Shown here piece after piece: positions 49,463 to 58,783 of a stretch of DNA of 64,000 bases. Below the pieces are notes generated by a model. It did not search any database, was not told the origin of the DNA, and saw only the letters and a list, made by a program, of their open reading frames with translations. Position 1 is the first letter of the stretch; every line of letters starts with the position of its first letter. Where the stretch lies: the NCBI RefSeq assembly GCF_001507855.1, contig NZ_LGEN01000015.1, positions 17,586 to 81,585 on the forward strand, written 5' to 3'. This stretch comes from Halomonas sp. 54_146 (lineage in GTDB: Bacteria; Pseudomonadota; Gammaproteobacteria; Pseudomonadales; Halomonadaceae). A program made the position numbers and the translations under genes.

Positions 49463-51121
49463 CTAAATTTCGGTGCGAATACGTTTCTTATCCAGCTTAC
49501 CCACGCTGGTTTTAGGTATCTCATCAACAAAACGAATCATGCTGGGAATTGCCCAGCGGTTGAGTTTTCCCTGGGCGACAAACTGCTCTAAAAACGCCTG
49601 CACGGATTCCGTCGTGGGTGGGTTGTTCAGGTCAACAGGCACCGCTAACGCGGCCGGGCGCTCCCCCCATTTATCGTCCGCCACGCCGATTACCGCCACT
49701 TCGGCAATACCTGGGCACTGGCTGATATAGCTCTCTAGCTCCAACGACGAAAGCCACTCACCGCCGGTTTTAATCACATCCTTGATGCGGTCTCTAATGG
49801 TCAGAAAACCCCGCTCATCAAGTGAGCCTACGTCGCCGGTATGCAGCCAGCCATTTCGCCACAGCTCTGCACTGCGTTTCTCTTCCTTGTAGTAGGCCTG
49901 AGTCAACCAGGGTGCTTGAACGCGCACTTCGCCAACGCTTTTACCATCATTGGGTAGCGGCTCGCCGTCCGCATCGACCACTTGAAGCTTAACCAATGGA
50001 ATCGGCAGGCCCGCTTTACAGCGCCAGGGTAGCTGCGTTTCAAAATCAGCGTCGGCAATATCCCGCGGTAGAAGATCGGCGGTGAGTAGCGGACAGGTTT
50101 CCGACATGCCATAAGCGCTGCGGGTATCAATGCCCAATGCCCATGCCTTGCTTGCCAGCGATTGGGTTAACGCACTGCCGCCGACCAACACTTTCCAGCC
50201 GGTGAGATCGACCTGTTTAGAGGCAATCGCCTCGGCGCTGACTACCATATTGAGCAGGGTCGGCACGCAGTGGGAGAAGTCGACCTTCTCGCTCACCAGC
50301 AGCTTGACCAGCATTTCCGGCTCGTAGCGGCCTGGGTATACCTGGGTAGCCCCCAGCAGCGTGGCGGTATACGGCACTCCCCAGGCATGAACATGAAACA
50401 TGGGGGTAATCGGCATATACACTTTGTCGCGGTTGAGCAGCTCAAAGCCCGGTGCCTGGAAAGCGCTGGCCTCGGTCAAGGTGTGCAGCACCAGCTGGCG
50501 GTGGGTGAAGAAAACCCCTTTGGGGTTACCCGTCGTACCGGTGGTGTAGAACAGCGTAGCGACGGCGTTTTCATCAAAGGTGGGAAAATCGTAGTGGGTA
50601 GGCTGCTGGCTTAACAGCGCTTCAAACTCGCCCACCAGCGGCAGTGCGGTATCGACGGTTTGCGGAGTCTCCTGACACAGCAGGTAGCCACGCACTTGGG
50701 GTAGCTTAGCGGCCAGCGGCTCAAGCAGCGGCACAAACTCTTCGTGCACGATGACGAAAGCGTCTTCGGCGTGCTCCATAGTGTAGAGGATTTGCTCTGG
50801 GGCTAGGCGCACGTTCACCGTGTGGAGTACCGCACCGATCATCGGAATGGCAAAGAAGCACTCCAGGTAGCGGTGGCTATCCCAATCTAATACCGCGACT
50901 ACATCGCCCGCCTGCACGCCTTGGGATGTCAGCGTGTGGGCCAGTTGATGCACCCGCTCGCGAAAGCGCTCATAGCCGTGGCGGCGTTGGTCACGGTAGA
51001 CAATCTGGTTGTCGCCCGCCATGCGCACGCCTGCCTCTAGCAGGTCGCCAATCATCAGGGCAGGGTTGGTCGCAGAGGCCGCGGCAGGTAAAATTTTTGG
51101 CGTCACTGAAGGCATAAACAC
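49463..51121 (-). CDS. AlkK/DmdB-like fatty acid--CoA ligase
   Basis: AMP-binding motif LFYTTGTTGNPKGVFFTHRQ; RIKDVIKTGGEWLSSLELE. Confidence 0.93.
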   Translation of the reverse strand: MFMPSVTPKILPAAASATNPALMIGDLLEAGVRMAGDNQIVYRDQRRHGYERFRERVHQLAHTLTSQGVQAGDVVAVLDWDSHRYLECFFAIPMIGAVLHTVNVRLAPEQILYTMEHAEDAFVIVHEEFVPLLEPLAAKLPQVRGYLLCQETPQTVDTALPLVGEFEALLSQQPTHYDFPTFDENAVATLFYTTGTTGNPKGVFFTHRQLVLHTLTEASAFQAPGFELLNRDKVYMPITPMFHVHAWGVPYTATLLGATQVYPGRYEPEMLVKLLVSEKVDFSHCVPTLLNMVVSAEAIASKQVDLTGWKVLVGGSALTQSLASKAWALGIDTRSAYGMSETCPLLTADLLPRDIADADFETQLPWRCKAGLPIPLVKLQVVDADGEPLPNDGKSVGEVRVQAPWLTQAYYKEEKRSAELWRNGWLHTGDVGSLDERGFLTIRDRIKDVIKTGGEWLSSLELESYISQCPGIAEVAVIGVADDKWGERPAALAVPVDLNNPPTTESVQAFLEQFVAQGKLNRWAIPSMIRFVDEIPKTSVGKLDKKRIRTEI

Positions 51122-51155
51122 TCCTATAAACTTGTTTTATGGCAATCAAGTCGGA

Positions 51156-52343
51156 TCAGCCGCGCTCGATCAGCAGGGCGATACCCTGCCCGCCACCAAT
51201 ACACAGCGTAATCAATCCGTAGCGCCCGTTAATACGCTCTAATTCGTGCAGCGCCTTGAGAATCAGAATAGCCCCCGTGGCACCCACCGGATGCCCTAAG
51301 GCAACCGCGCCGCCGTTGGGGTTTAGCTTCTCTAACGGGAAGCCCAGCGTCTCAGCCACGGCCATGGCTTGGGCGGCAAAGGCTTCGTTGGACTCAATCA
51401 CATCAATATCGTTGATGCTAAGCCCCGCCTGCTGCAGGCAGCGTTTCACCGCAGGAATCGGCCCTAGCCCCATCAGCGTTGGCTCAACGCCTGCTGTCGT
51501 GGCAACACGAAGATGCGCTCTGGGCGCTAGGCCGCGCTGTGTGGCTTCGTCGGCATGGGCAAGCACCAACGTGGCTGCGCCGTCGTTTATTCCCGACGCA
51601 TTGCCTGCGGTCACCACGCCGTCTTTCTGGAAGGCGGGCTTGAGCCGCGCTAAATCGCTGAGTTGAACGCCATCGCGCACGTGCTCATCGCGGGAAAACT
51701 GAATCGTTTGCTTACCTTGGCTGACCTCTACCGCAACGATTTGCTCGTCAAAGCGCCCCTCAGCAATCGCGCGCGCCGCCTTTTGATGGCTCTCAAGGGC
51801 AAACTGATCCAGCTGCTCGCGGCTTAGGCCATACTGTTTAGCGATGTTCTCGGCGGTGCAGCCCATGTGGCCGCTGCCAAAGGGGTCGCTCAAGATACCG
51901 AGGGTTAAATCCTGAATGTTCATAGCCCCCATGCGCACGCCATTGCGCGCCTGGGGAGGCAGCAGATAAGCCCCCCGCGACATCGACTCTGCACCCCCTG
52001 CCAGCGCCAAACGGCTATCGCCCATGGCAATTTGCTGGGCGGCAGACACCACCGCTTGAACGCCTGAACCACACAGCCGATTGACGTTGAAGGCGCCTGC
52101 CTCTTTCGGCACGCCCGCTTCCAGCGCAATATGGCGCGCCAGATAGGCATCCTGAGGGCCGGTAGTAATGATATGGCCGTATACCGAGTGATCAATATCG
52201 CCACCCTCAACGCCTGCCCGCCGCAACGCCTCTTGGGCGGTTATCGCCCCCAGCTCAAACGGTGCCTTGGTTGAGAGCGCCCCGCCAAAACTACCAATAG
52301 CGGTACGTGCGCCGCCTAAAATCACTACATCATCCAGCCGCAT
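51156..52343 (-). CDS. acetyl-CoA C-acyltransferase (thiolase)
   Basis: Start MRLDDVVILGGARTAIG; NRLCGSGVQAVVSAAQQIA, GGAVALGHPVGATGA, CIGGGQG. Provider ORF has a spurious 66-aa extension. Confidence 0.95.
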   Translation of the reverse strand: MRLDDVVILGGARTAIGSFGGALSTKAPFELGAITAQEALRRAGVEGGDIDHSVYGHIITTGPQDAYLARHIALEAGVPKEAGAFNVNRLCGSGVQAVVSAAQQIAMGDSRLALAGGAESMSRGAYLLPPQARNGVRMGAMNIQDLTLGILSDPFGSGHMGCTAENIAKQYGLSREQLDQFALESHQKAARAIAEGRFDEQIVAVEVSQGKQTIQFSRDEHVRDGVQLSDLARLKPAFQKDGVVTAGNASGINDGAATLVLAHADEATQRGLAPRAHLRVATTAGVEPTLMGLGPIPAVKRCLQQAGLSINDIDVIESNEAFAAQAMAVAETLGFPLEKLNPNGGAVALGHPVGATGAILILKALHELERINGRYGLITLCIGGGQGIALLIERG

Positions 52344-52372
52344 GGTTTTCTCCTGTGTTCTTATCCGACCCG

Positions 52373-53521
52373 CTAAGCCACTTTGCCCAGCAGCGAGCGA
52401 GCGACGACTTCTTTCATGATTTCTGAGCTGCCGGCATAAATGGTCTGCACTCGGGCATCCAGATAAAAGCGTGAAATGGGGTATTCGTGGGTGTAGCCGT
52501 AACCGCCAAACAGCTGCAGGCAGCGGTCCACCGCTTGGCACTGCAGCTCGCTTAGCTGCAGTTTTAGAATCGCTGCATCCGTGCTGCTCATGGTGCCCTG
52601 GCGGTACTTTTCGACGCAGTGCTCAAAATAAGCACGGGCGACGTCTAGCTGGGCTTTGATCTCTGCCAGGGTAAAGCGGGTATTTTGAAAATCTGCCACC
52701 CGCTGCCCAAACGCTTGACGCTGCTGCACGTAATCCAACGTCAGCGCCAGCGCGCCCTCTACAGCGCCTAACGCCTGCGCCCCTACGCCCAGGCGTTCGC
52801 GGGGCAGTTCCTGCATTAAGTAGCGAAACCCAGCGCCTTCCTCACCCAGCAGCGCCTCATGGGGTAACTGCATTTGATCAAAGGCAAGCTCGGCGGTGTC
52901 ACTGGCGTGCTGGCCGATCTTTTTAATCGGCTTACCCCGCGAAAAGCCGGGTAAGTGGGTGTCGACCAGAAACAGCGAAACGCCTTTGGCACCGGCAGAA
53001 GGGTCGGTTTTTGCACACACGATCACCAGATCGGCAAACTGGCCGTTGGTGATAAAAATTTTGCTACCGCTTAGCTCCCAGCCGTCATTAGTGCGCTTTG
53101 CCCGGGTTTTCATTGACGCCAGATCACTACCCGCATGGGGTTCAGTCATCGCGATGGCACCAAGCGCTTCGCCACGGGCCATGGCAGGTAACCAGCGCTG
53201 TTGCTGGGCAGCGGTGCCCAAATTTTGCAAGTAGGGCATCACGATATTGGCGTGAATATTATAGGCACTGGCTAGGCCACCAAACCCTTGGCGGGAGAGC
53301 TCCTCCAGCGCCAGCTGGGTAATGGCAATATCGGCCCCTGAACCGCCGCGCTGTTCGTCAAGGTCAATGCCGAGCAGGCCAGCTGCGCCTAATGCCTGCC
53401 ACAGTGAGCGCGGTATTTCACCTGCCGCCTCCCAGTCATCGTAGAACGGGGCGACCTCTTGGCTTAAGCAGCGCTTGATCATGGCGTGAAACAGTTCGGT
53501 CGTTTGCTCGTCCATGTTCAC
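52373..53521 (-). CDS. acyl-CoA dehydrogenase
   Basis: AIAMTEPHAGSDLASMKTRA, QLFGGYGYTHEYPISRFYLDARVQTIYAGSSEIMKEVVAR. Confidence 0.95.
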   Translation of the reverse strand: MNMDEQTTELFHAMIKRCLSQEVAPFYDDWEAAGEIPRSLWQALGAAGLLGIDLDEQRGGSGADIAITQLALEELSRQGFGGLASAYNIHANIVMPYLQNLGTAAQQQRWLPAMARGEALGAIAMTEPHAGSDLASMKTRAKRTNDGWELSGSKIFITNGQFADLVIVCAKTDPSAGAKGVSLFLVDTHLPGFSRGKPIKKIGQHASDTAELAFDQMQLPHEALLGEEGAGFRYLMQELPRERLGVGAQALGAVEGALALTLDYVQQRQAFGQRVADFQNTRFTLAEIKAQLDVARAYFEHCVEKYRQGTMSSTDAAILKLQLSELQCQAVDRCLQLFGGYGYTHEYPISRFYLDARVQTIYAGSSEIMKEVVARSLLGKVA

Positions 53522-55089
53522 CCCTTAAGTTCTTGACGCAGATGGCGCTTGAGGATTTTGCCGGCGGTACTTTTGGGCAGAGCATCGGCAAACAGAATGC
53601 GTTTAGGCACTTTATAAGCGGCCATTAGCGTTTTGGCGTGATGGATCAGCTCTTCCTCGCTGACTTCATGGCCCTCTTTTAATACCACCACCGCCGTGAT
53701 GGCTTCGATCCACTTCTCGTCTGGCTGGCCGATCACCGCCACTTCGGAGACCGCCGGATGCTTAAACAGCCCCTCTTCCACTTCACGGCTAGCCACCAGC
53801 ACACCGCCGGTATTGATCACATCCTTAATACGATCAACAACGTACAAATAGCCTGCTTCATCGAAATAACCCACGTCCCCCGAGTGGAACCAACCGCCCT
53901 GGAAGGCTTCTTCGCTCATCGCTGGTTTATCCCAGTACCCTTTCATGAGCTGCGGTGAGCGGTGGACGATTTCTCCATGTTCGCCGGGAGGCACGTCGTT
54001 CATATCAAGATCGACGATGCGTGTTTCCACCGTCAATATCGGCCGCCCGGCGGACGCTGGGCGTTCGGCGTGCTCTTCAGGGCGCAGCACGGTCGCTAAA
54101 GGCGCTATTTCGCTCTGCCCATAGCAGTTATAGAGCCCTACGCCCGGTATGCGCTGCTGCAGTTCTTCCAGTACCGGCACCGGCATAATCGAAGCACCGT
54201 AATAGGCTTTGCTGAGGGCGCTTAAATCAAAGCGCTCAAAATCAGCTTGGCGCAGCAGGCTGATCCAGACCGTGGGTGGGGCAAAAAATGACGCGATCTG
54301 GTGCTCGGCAATAGCGCTTAAGCACAGTTCAGGAAGCGGCGCCTCTAGCAAATACACGGGTGCCCCTAACAACAGTGCCGGCATTAGAAAGACATGCATT
54401 TGCGCTGAATGATAGAGCGGCAGCGCGGCGAGCATGGCGTCGCTGCCTTTGATATCCAGCTCAACCATGCAGGCCATGTACTCAGCCATCAGCGCCTGAT
54501 GGGTCATCATCGCGGCTTTCGGCGCGGCGGTGGTGCCTGAGGTATAGAGCAGCTGAGCTAGGCTTGCGCCGTCGACGGTTACATTCGGTTCTTCGTTATT
54601 ATTGAGCTCTTCACTATTGGATCTTGACGTGGCGTGAGCGAGGACATCAAAGCTTTCTGCATCCCGCGTCTGATCGGCGTGCAGGGTTCCCACCAGGGCT
54701 AGCTCCAAGCCTTGGGTCGCGGCAGTCACTTTGTCGGCGAGACTGACATCGCTGAGCAAGCCAGCAGCCCCCGACTGCTCAAGAATGTAGCGCAGCTCGT
54801 CGCTGCTTAAGGCGAAATTGATCGGCACATGCACCAAACCCGCCTTCGTAGCAGCCAGCCAAGCGATGACGTAGGCATCGGAGTTTTTGCCATACACCGC
54901 CAGCCGATCACCCGGCGCTAGCCCTGCGGCCAATAAACCATTGGCAACGCGATTAGCTGCCTGGTTGAGTGCTTGATAGCGCCATTGGCGTTCGCCAAAC
55001 ACCAGCGCCAGCTGGTGTGCATATTTTCGAGCGCTGCGGTTTAAAGCAGCCCCGATGGTATTTCGTTGAACAACAGACGTTGCAGACAT
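53518..55089 (-). CDS. acyl-CoA synthetase (AMP-forming)
   Basis: LLYTSGTTAAPKAAMMTHQAL; YGQSEIAP; RIKDVINTGGVLVASREVEE; 4-nt ATGA overlap with acyl-CoA dehydrogenase. Confidence 0.93.
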   Translation of the reverse strand: MSATSVVQRNTIGAALNRSARKYAHQLALVFGERQWRYQALNQAANRVANGLLAAGLAPGDRLAVYGKNSDAYVIAWLAATKAGLVHVPINFALSSDELRYILEQSGAAGLLSDVSLADKVTAATQGLELALVGTLHADQTRDAESFDVLAHATSRSNSEELNNNEEPNVTVDGASLAQLLYTSGTTAAPKAAMMTHQALMAEYMACMVELDIKGSDAMLAALPLYHSAQMHVFLMPALLLGAPVYLLEAPLPELCLSAIAEHQIASFFAPPTVWISLLRQADFERFDLSALSKAYYGASIMPVPVLEELQQRIPGVGLYNCYGQSEIAPLATVLRPEEHAERPASAGRPILTVETRIVDLDMNDVPPGEHGEIVHRSPQLMKGYWDKPAMSEEAFQGGWFHSGDVGYFDEAGYLYVVDRIKDVINTGGVLVASREVEEGLFKHPAVSEVAVIGQPDEKWIEAITAVVVLKEGHEVSEEELIHHAKTLMAAYKVPKRILFADALPKSTAGKILKRHLRQELKG

Positions 55090-55128
55090 GCCAAATCCTT
55101 TAAATTGTTATAGTGAACTGGCAGCGAC

Positions 55129-56394
55129 TTAACTGTTTACGAGCGGGCATACGCTCTCTGAAAGTGGGCGGAAAGCCTCTTCTGCAGGAATAGTGCGAAT
55201 AATGTGAAAGAGGTCATCCTCATCTTCGGCTTCTTCGGGCGTTTTCACTTCCACTAAATACATATCGTGCACCATGCGGCCATCTTCACGAATGTAGCCA
55301 CCGGTGGCGAAAATGTCGTTGATGGGGGTGTCGGCCATTTGCTGACGAACGGTTTGGGTGTCATCGGTGCCGGCGGCTTCAATCGCTTCAAGGTAGTGGC
55401 GGGTGCTGGAGTAAAGACCCGCGTGCACCATGGTGGGCATGCTGCCGGTACGCTCACGGAAGCGCTCCGCCCATGCGCGCGTTTCATCGTTTAAATCGTA
55501 GTACCACGCTTTGGTGAACTGCAGCCCCTGGGCGTTCTCTAAACCGATACTGCGCACATCCGTACTAAACAGCACCATGCCCGCCAGAATCTGCCCCGCT
55601 TGGGTAATGCCGAACTCCCCTGCAGTCTGCACCGCATTAATCGTATCGCCGCCAGCGTTATTCAGCGCAATGACATCGGCACCCGAGGCTTGCGCCTGGA
55701 GCATAAATGAGGAGAAGTCACTGCTGGGGAAAGGGTGACGGGCACTGCCCACGATGGTGCCGCCATTTTCAGTCACTACTCGGGTGACATCGGCTTCCAG
55801 TGCATGGCCAAAGGAATAATCGGCGCTTAATAGATACCAATTTTTGTGGCCTTCATCGGTAATCGCTTTTGCGGTTCCGTTGGACATTGCCCAGGTGTCG
55901 TACACCCAGTGGATATGATTAGGCGAGCAGTGCTCGTTGGTAATGGACGACGACACGGCACCATTGACCAAACCGAGCTTATCCGCCTCTTCCAGCAAGC
56001 CCACCGCCGCCAAGGTGACAGAAGATGCCACTAACCCGGTGACCATATCGACGTTCCGCTCGTCGATCCACTCCCGCACAACGCTTGAGCCAACATCCGG
56101 GCTATTACGGTCATCAGCACTGAACAACACGATATTGGCTCCGTTAACGCTGCCGCCCATGTCTTCAATCGCCATGTTGATGGCGTCTTCACCCAACGGG
56201 CCGATGGGGTCGCGGTAAACACCAGACATATCGGCTAAATAGCCAATGCGGATTTCGTTATCAGAAATGCCTTCAGCCGCAACGGCAATAGGCGCATAGC
56301 TCGCCGCCAGGATGGCTGCGGCAAGGGTAGAAGTAGCAAAGCGGTGAGATGAGCGGTGAGATGAACGATAAGGTGAACGATAAGATAATTGCAT
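55129..56394 (-). CDS. branched-chain-amino-acid-type periplasmic substrate-binding protein (orphan)
   Basis: Signal peptide; IRIGYLADMSGVYRDPIGPLGEDAINMAIEDMGGSVNG; no ABC permease/ATPase genes nearby. Confidence 0.9.
   Translation of the reverse strand: MQLSYRSPYRSSHRSSHRFATSTLAAAILAASYAPIAVAAEGISDNEIRIGYLADMSGVYRDPIGPLGEDAINMAIEDMGGSVNGANIVLFSADDRNSPDVGSSVVREWIDERNVDMVTGLVASSVTLAAVGLLEEADKLGLVNGAVSSSITNEHCSPNHIHWVYDTWAMSNGTAKAITDEGHKNWYLLSADYSFGHALEADVTRVVTENGGTIVGSARHPFPSSDFSSFMLQAQASGADVIALNNAGGDTINAVQTAGEFGITQAGQILAGMVLFSTDVRSIGLENAQGLQFTKAWYYDLNDETRAWAERFRERTGSMPTMVHAGLYSSTRHYLEAIEAAGTDDTQTVRQQMADTPINDIFATGGYIREDGRMVHDMYLVEVKTPEEAEDEDDLFHIIRTIPAEEAFRPLSESVCPLVNS
56341..56386. repeat. 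in-frame 12-bp tandem repeat in signal peptide of the binding protein
   Basis: Encodes YRSP-YRSS-HRSS-HR. Confidence 0.9.
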
Positions 56395-56652
56395 TGTTAT
56401 GTGGCTCTCTTTTGTTGTTATTAAAGGTTGTTATTAAATGTGTAACTGCATCAATCGTAGTAACCAAGCAGGAAGCTAGATTTTATCTTAGGCGGTAATA
56501 AGCCTTGGCTGTTTACCTATCAAGCCAGTTTTTTTGCAATTCGTGCCATTCGCTTGCCCTGTGTATTAACTCGCGCGCTGACAACACTCCATTAGTCGAT
56601 ACCCGCGCATAACGTTACAATGATGTTTTTATCATTCGATGGAGAGTGACGT

Positions 56653-57495
56653 TTGGCTACTGCTTACGCTGATGATTTCTTACCCGAAGCACTCCAGTTC
56701 CGCCCTACTGCCCCTTTGGTTGATATTGGCGCTAACTTAACCCACGAAAGCTTCGGGCGTGATCTTGAGGCGGTCATCCAGCGTGCCCGGGCGGCGCAGG
56801 TAACGACCATGATTGTTACCGGCACCGACCTTGCCCATGCCGAGCAGGCCGTTGCGTTAGCCAAGCAGTATCCTGGCCTTTACGCCACGGCGGGCGTGCA
56901 CCCCCATGATGCCAGTCACTGGGATGCAAATCTTGAGCGCGCCATGGCAGCGCTGCATGCCATGCCTGAAGTCGTCGCCGTGGGCGAGTGCGGTTTGGAT
57001 TTCAATCGCAACTTCTCGACGCCCCAGGAGCAGGAACGTGCGTTTGAAGCACAGCTAGGGCTCGCAGTAGAAAGCGGATTGCCGCTGTTTTTGCATGAGC
57101 GAGATGCTGGTAAGCGAATGCGGGAAATACTGCATGCGTGGCGAGACGATATCAGTCACGCCGTGGTGCACTGTTTTACCGCTGACCGCGATACGCTGTT
57201 TGGTTATCTCGACCTAGACTTGCATATAGGCCTGACCGGTTGGATTTGCGATGAGCGGCGCGGTCATCATTTGCGCCCTCTGGTTAGCGAGATACCCCTT
57301 GAGCGTTTGATGGTGGAAACCGACTGCCCTTATCTGCTGCCCCGCAACCTACCGGCGAAGTTAAAGGGCCGCCGACATGAACCGGCGTTGCTGCCGTGGA
57401 TTGTCCGCGAGATAGCCCAGTGGCACGGTATTAGCGAAGCTGAGCTAGGCGCGGCAACCACACAGACCGCCCAGCGTTTTTTCCGTCTTCCTTAG
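56653..57495 (+). CDS. tatD: TatD-family hydrolase (TTG start)
   Basis: VDIGANLTHESFGRDLEAVI, TAGVHPHDA, VAVGECGLDFNRN, METDCPYLLP analog VETDCPYLLPRN; SD GGAGAG upstream. Confidence 0.94.
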   Translation: MATAYADDFLPEALQFRPTAPLVDIGANLTHESFGRDLEAVIQRARAAQVTTMIVTGTDLAHAEQAVALAKQYPGLYATAGVHPHDASHWDANLERAMAALHAMPEVVAVGECGLDFNRNFSTPQEQERAFEAQLGLAVESGLPLFLHERDAGKRMREILHAWRDDISHAVVHCFTADRDTLFGYLDLDLHIGLTGWICDERRGHHLRPLVSEIPLERLMVETDCPYLLPRNLPAKLKGRRHEPALLPWIVREIAQWHGISEAELGAATTQTAQRFFRLP

Positions 57496-57519
57496 GTAGT
57501 TTAAAATCAGAGCATTTTA

Positions 57520-57557
57520 AAACCACAGCACCTTACAACCACAGCACCTTAGAAGGA
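57520..57557. repeat. 17-bp tandem repeat
   Basis: aaccacagcaccttac / aaccacagcaccttag after tatD and just before the next SD. Confidence 0.85.
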
Positions 57558-57565
57558 GTAGTAGC

Positions 57566-58045
57566 GTGGCCGATTACCCAGGGTTTATAGCCATTGAGAC
57601 AGGCGAAGACGATGGCCTACCGTTAGCCATTGCCTGGTCGCTGCCCGATGGCCGTGTGAAGCAGACATTGATTCAGCCAGACGATAGCTGGATCAAAGAA
57701 GATACCAATGCGCTGGGTGCCTACAGTATCGAGGAGCTAGAGAGCCTTGGGGTAAGCCCGCTGGAGGTGATTCGTGAGCTTGAGAACGATCACTTTTCTG
57801 CCACACTGTATACCAGTGACAACAGCGACGACGAAGCGGCGCTGGCGCGGCTGTTTGACACCTACGGGCTAGACCCTTTTGTTGAGCTAGCCCCGGCTTC
57901 TGTGCTTTACCCCGCTATTGACGCTAGCGAATGGCACCGCCAGCGGCGCGAAACGTTTAGCGAGTTAGGGCTAGAGCCGATGCGCCCAGAGCATGAACTG
58001 GAAGTGATGTTATCAATGCATCAGCGCCTAACCGAAGAAGATTAA
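57566..58045 (+). CDS. protein of unknown function
   Basis: 159 aa ORF, SD AGAAGGAG; convergent with epmC-like gene. Confidence 0.8.
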   Translation: MADYPGFIAIETGEDDGLPLAIAWSLPDGRVKQTLIQPDDSWIKEDTNALGAYSIEELESLGVSPLEVIRELENDHFSATLYTSDNSDDEAALARLFDTYGLDPFVELAPASVLYPAIDASEWHRQRRETFSELGLEPMRPEHELEVMLSMHQRLTEED

Positions 58046-58053
58046 GAAGCGTA

Positions 58054-58644
58054 TTAAACAGTAACCGCTGAACCCGCTTGGTCTGCTTCTAACGTGGCAT
58101 GCGCTTGAGCCACGGCCTCCGCTAGCGTTTCCTGGTGCTGGTAGAAGCGTTCTAGCGCCACCTGGAAGGCGCGGGCACGCTTTGGCAAGCCCTCTTCCAA
58201 GTAACGTTGGGCGCGGGCTTCTACTCGCGCCGCAAAGGCCTCAAAATCTGCCTCTATATCGCCGCCTAAATTGTCCACGCTGACATGAAACTCGCGGCCA
58301 CAGGCACGGGCGAAGAGAGACTCCAATGCCTGTGGGGCAATTTCGGCCTGCTCAAATGCCTTCTGCTGTTCAGCATTGCGGCCATCGGGGCAGTACCAGT
58401 AGCCGTAATCCTCTAGCTGGCGCCGCGCTTCCCCTGCGATACACCAATGGCTAATTTCGTGCAGCGCACTGGCATAATAGCCCCTGGCAAAAATAACCTG
58501 GTGGTAGGGAGTTTCGCTGTTAGCGGGTCGATAGAGGGGTTCATCGCCCCCGCGAATCAAACGCGTTTGGTAAGCGTTACCAAAAATACCGTCAAAAAGC
58601 GCGGTAATATCTTCAAGCGTCCAGCGATCTTGCGTATCACTCAC
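58054..58644 (-). CDS. epmC: elongation factor P hydroxylase
   Basis: HQVIFARGYYASALHEISHWCIAGEARRQLEDYGYWYCPDGRN. Confidence 0.93.
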   Translation of the reverse strand: MSDTQDRWTLEDITALFDGIFGNAYQTRLIRGGDEPLYRPANSETPYHQVIFARGYYASALHEISHWCIAGEARRQLEDYGYWYCPDGRNAEQQKAFEQAEIAPQALESLFARACGREFHVSVDNLGGDIEADFEAFAARVEARAQRYLEEGLPKRARAFQVALERFYQHQETLAEAVAQAHATLEADQAGSAVTV

Positions 58645-58694
58645 ATTGACCTCAATGCGTCATTGGTTTTGGGGCATTATACCTGCCTCGCTCA

Positions 58695-58736
58695 AGCAGG
58701 CTAACGACGAACCACCAGAACATAGCTTAGCCTGCT
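58695..58736. promoter_or_regulatory. inverted repeat in epmC/MATE divergent region
   Basis: Perfect 10-bp arms agcaggctaa and ttagcctgct, 22-nt spacer. Confidence 0.5.
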
Positions 58737-58783
58737 AACATAGCTGCTTTTCTTAACACACTTTATCCCTTAGGAGCCAACAA

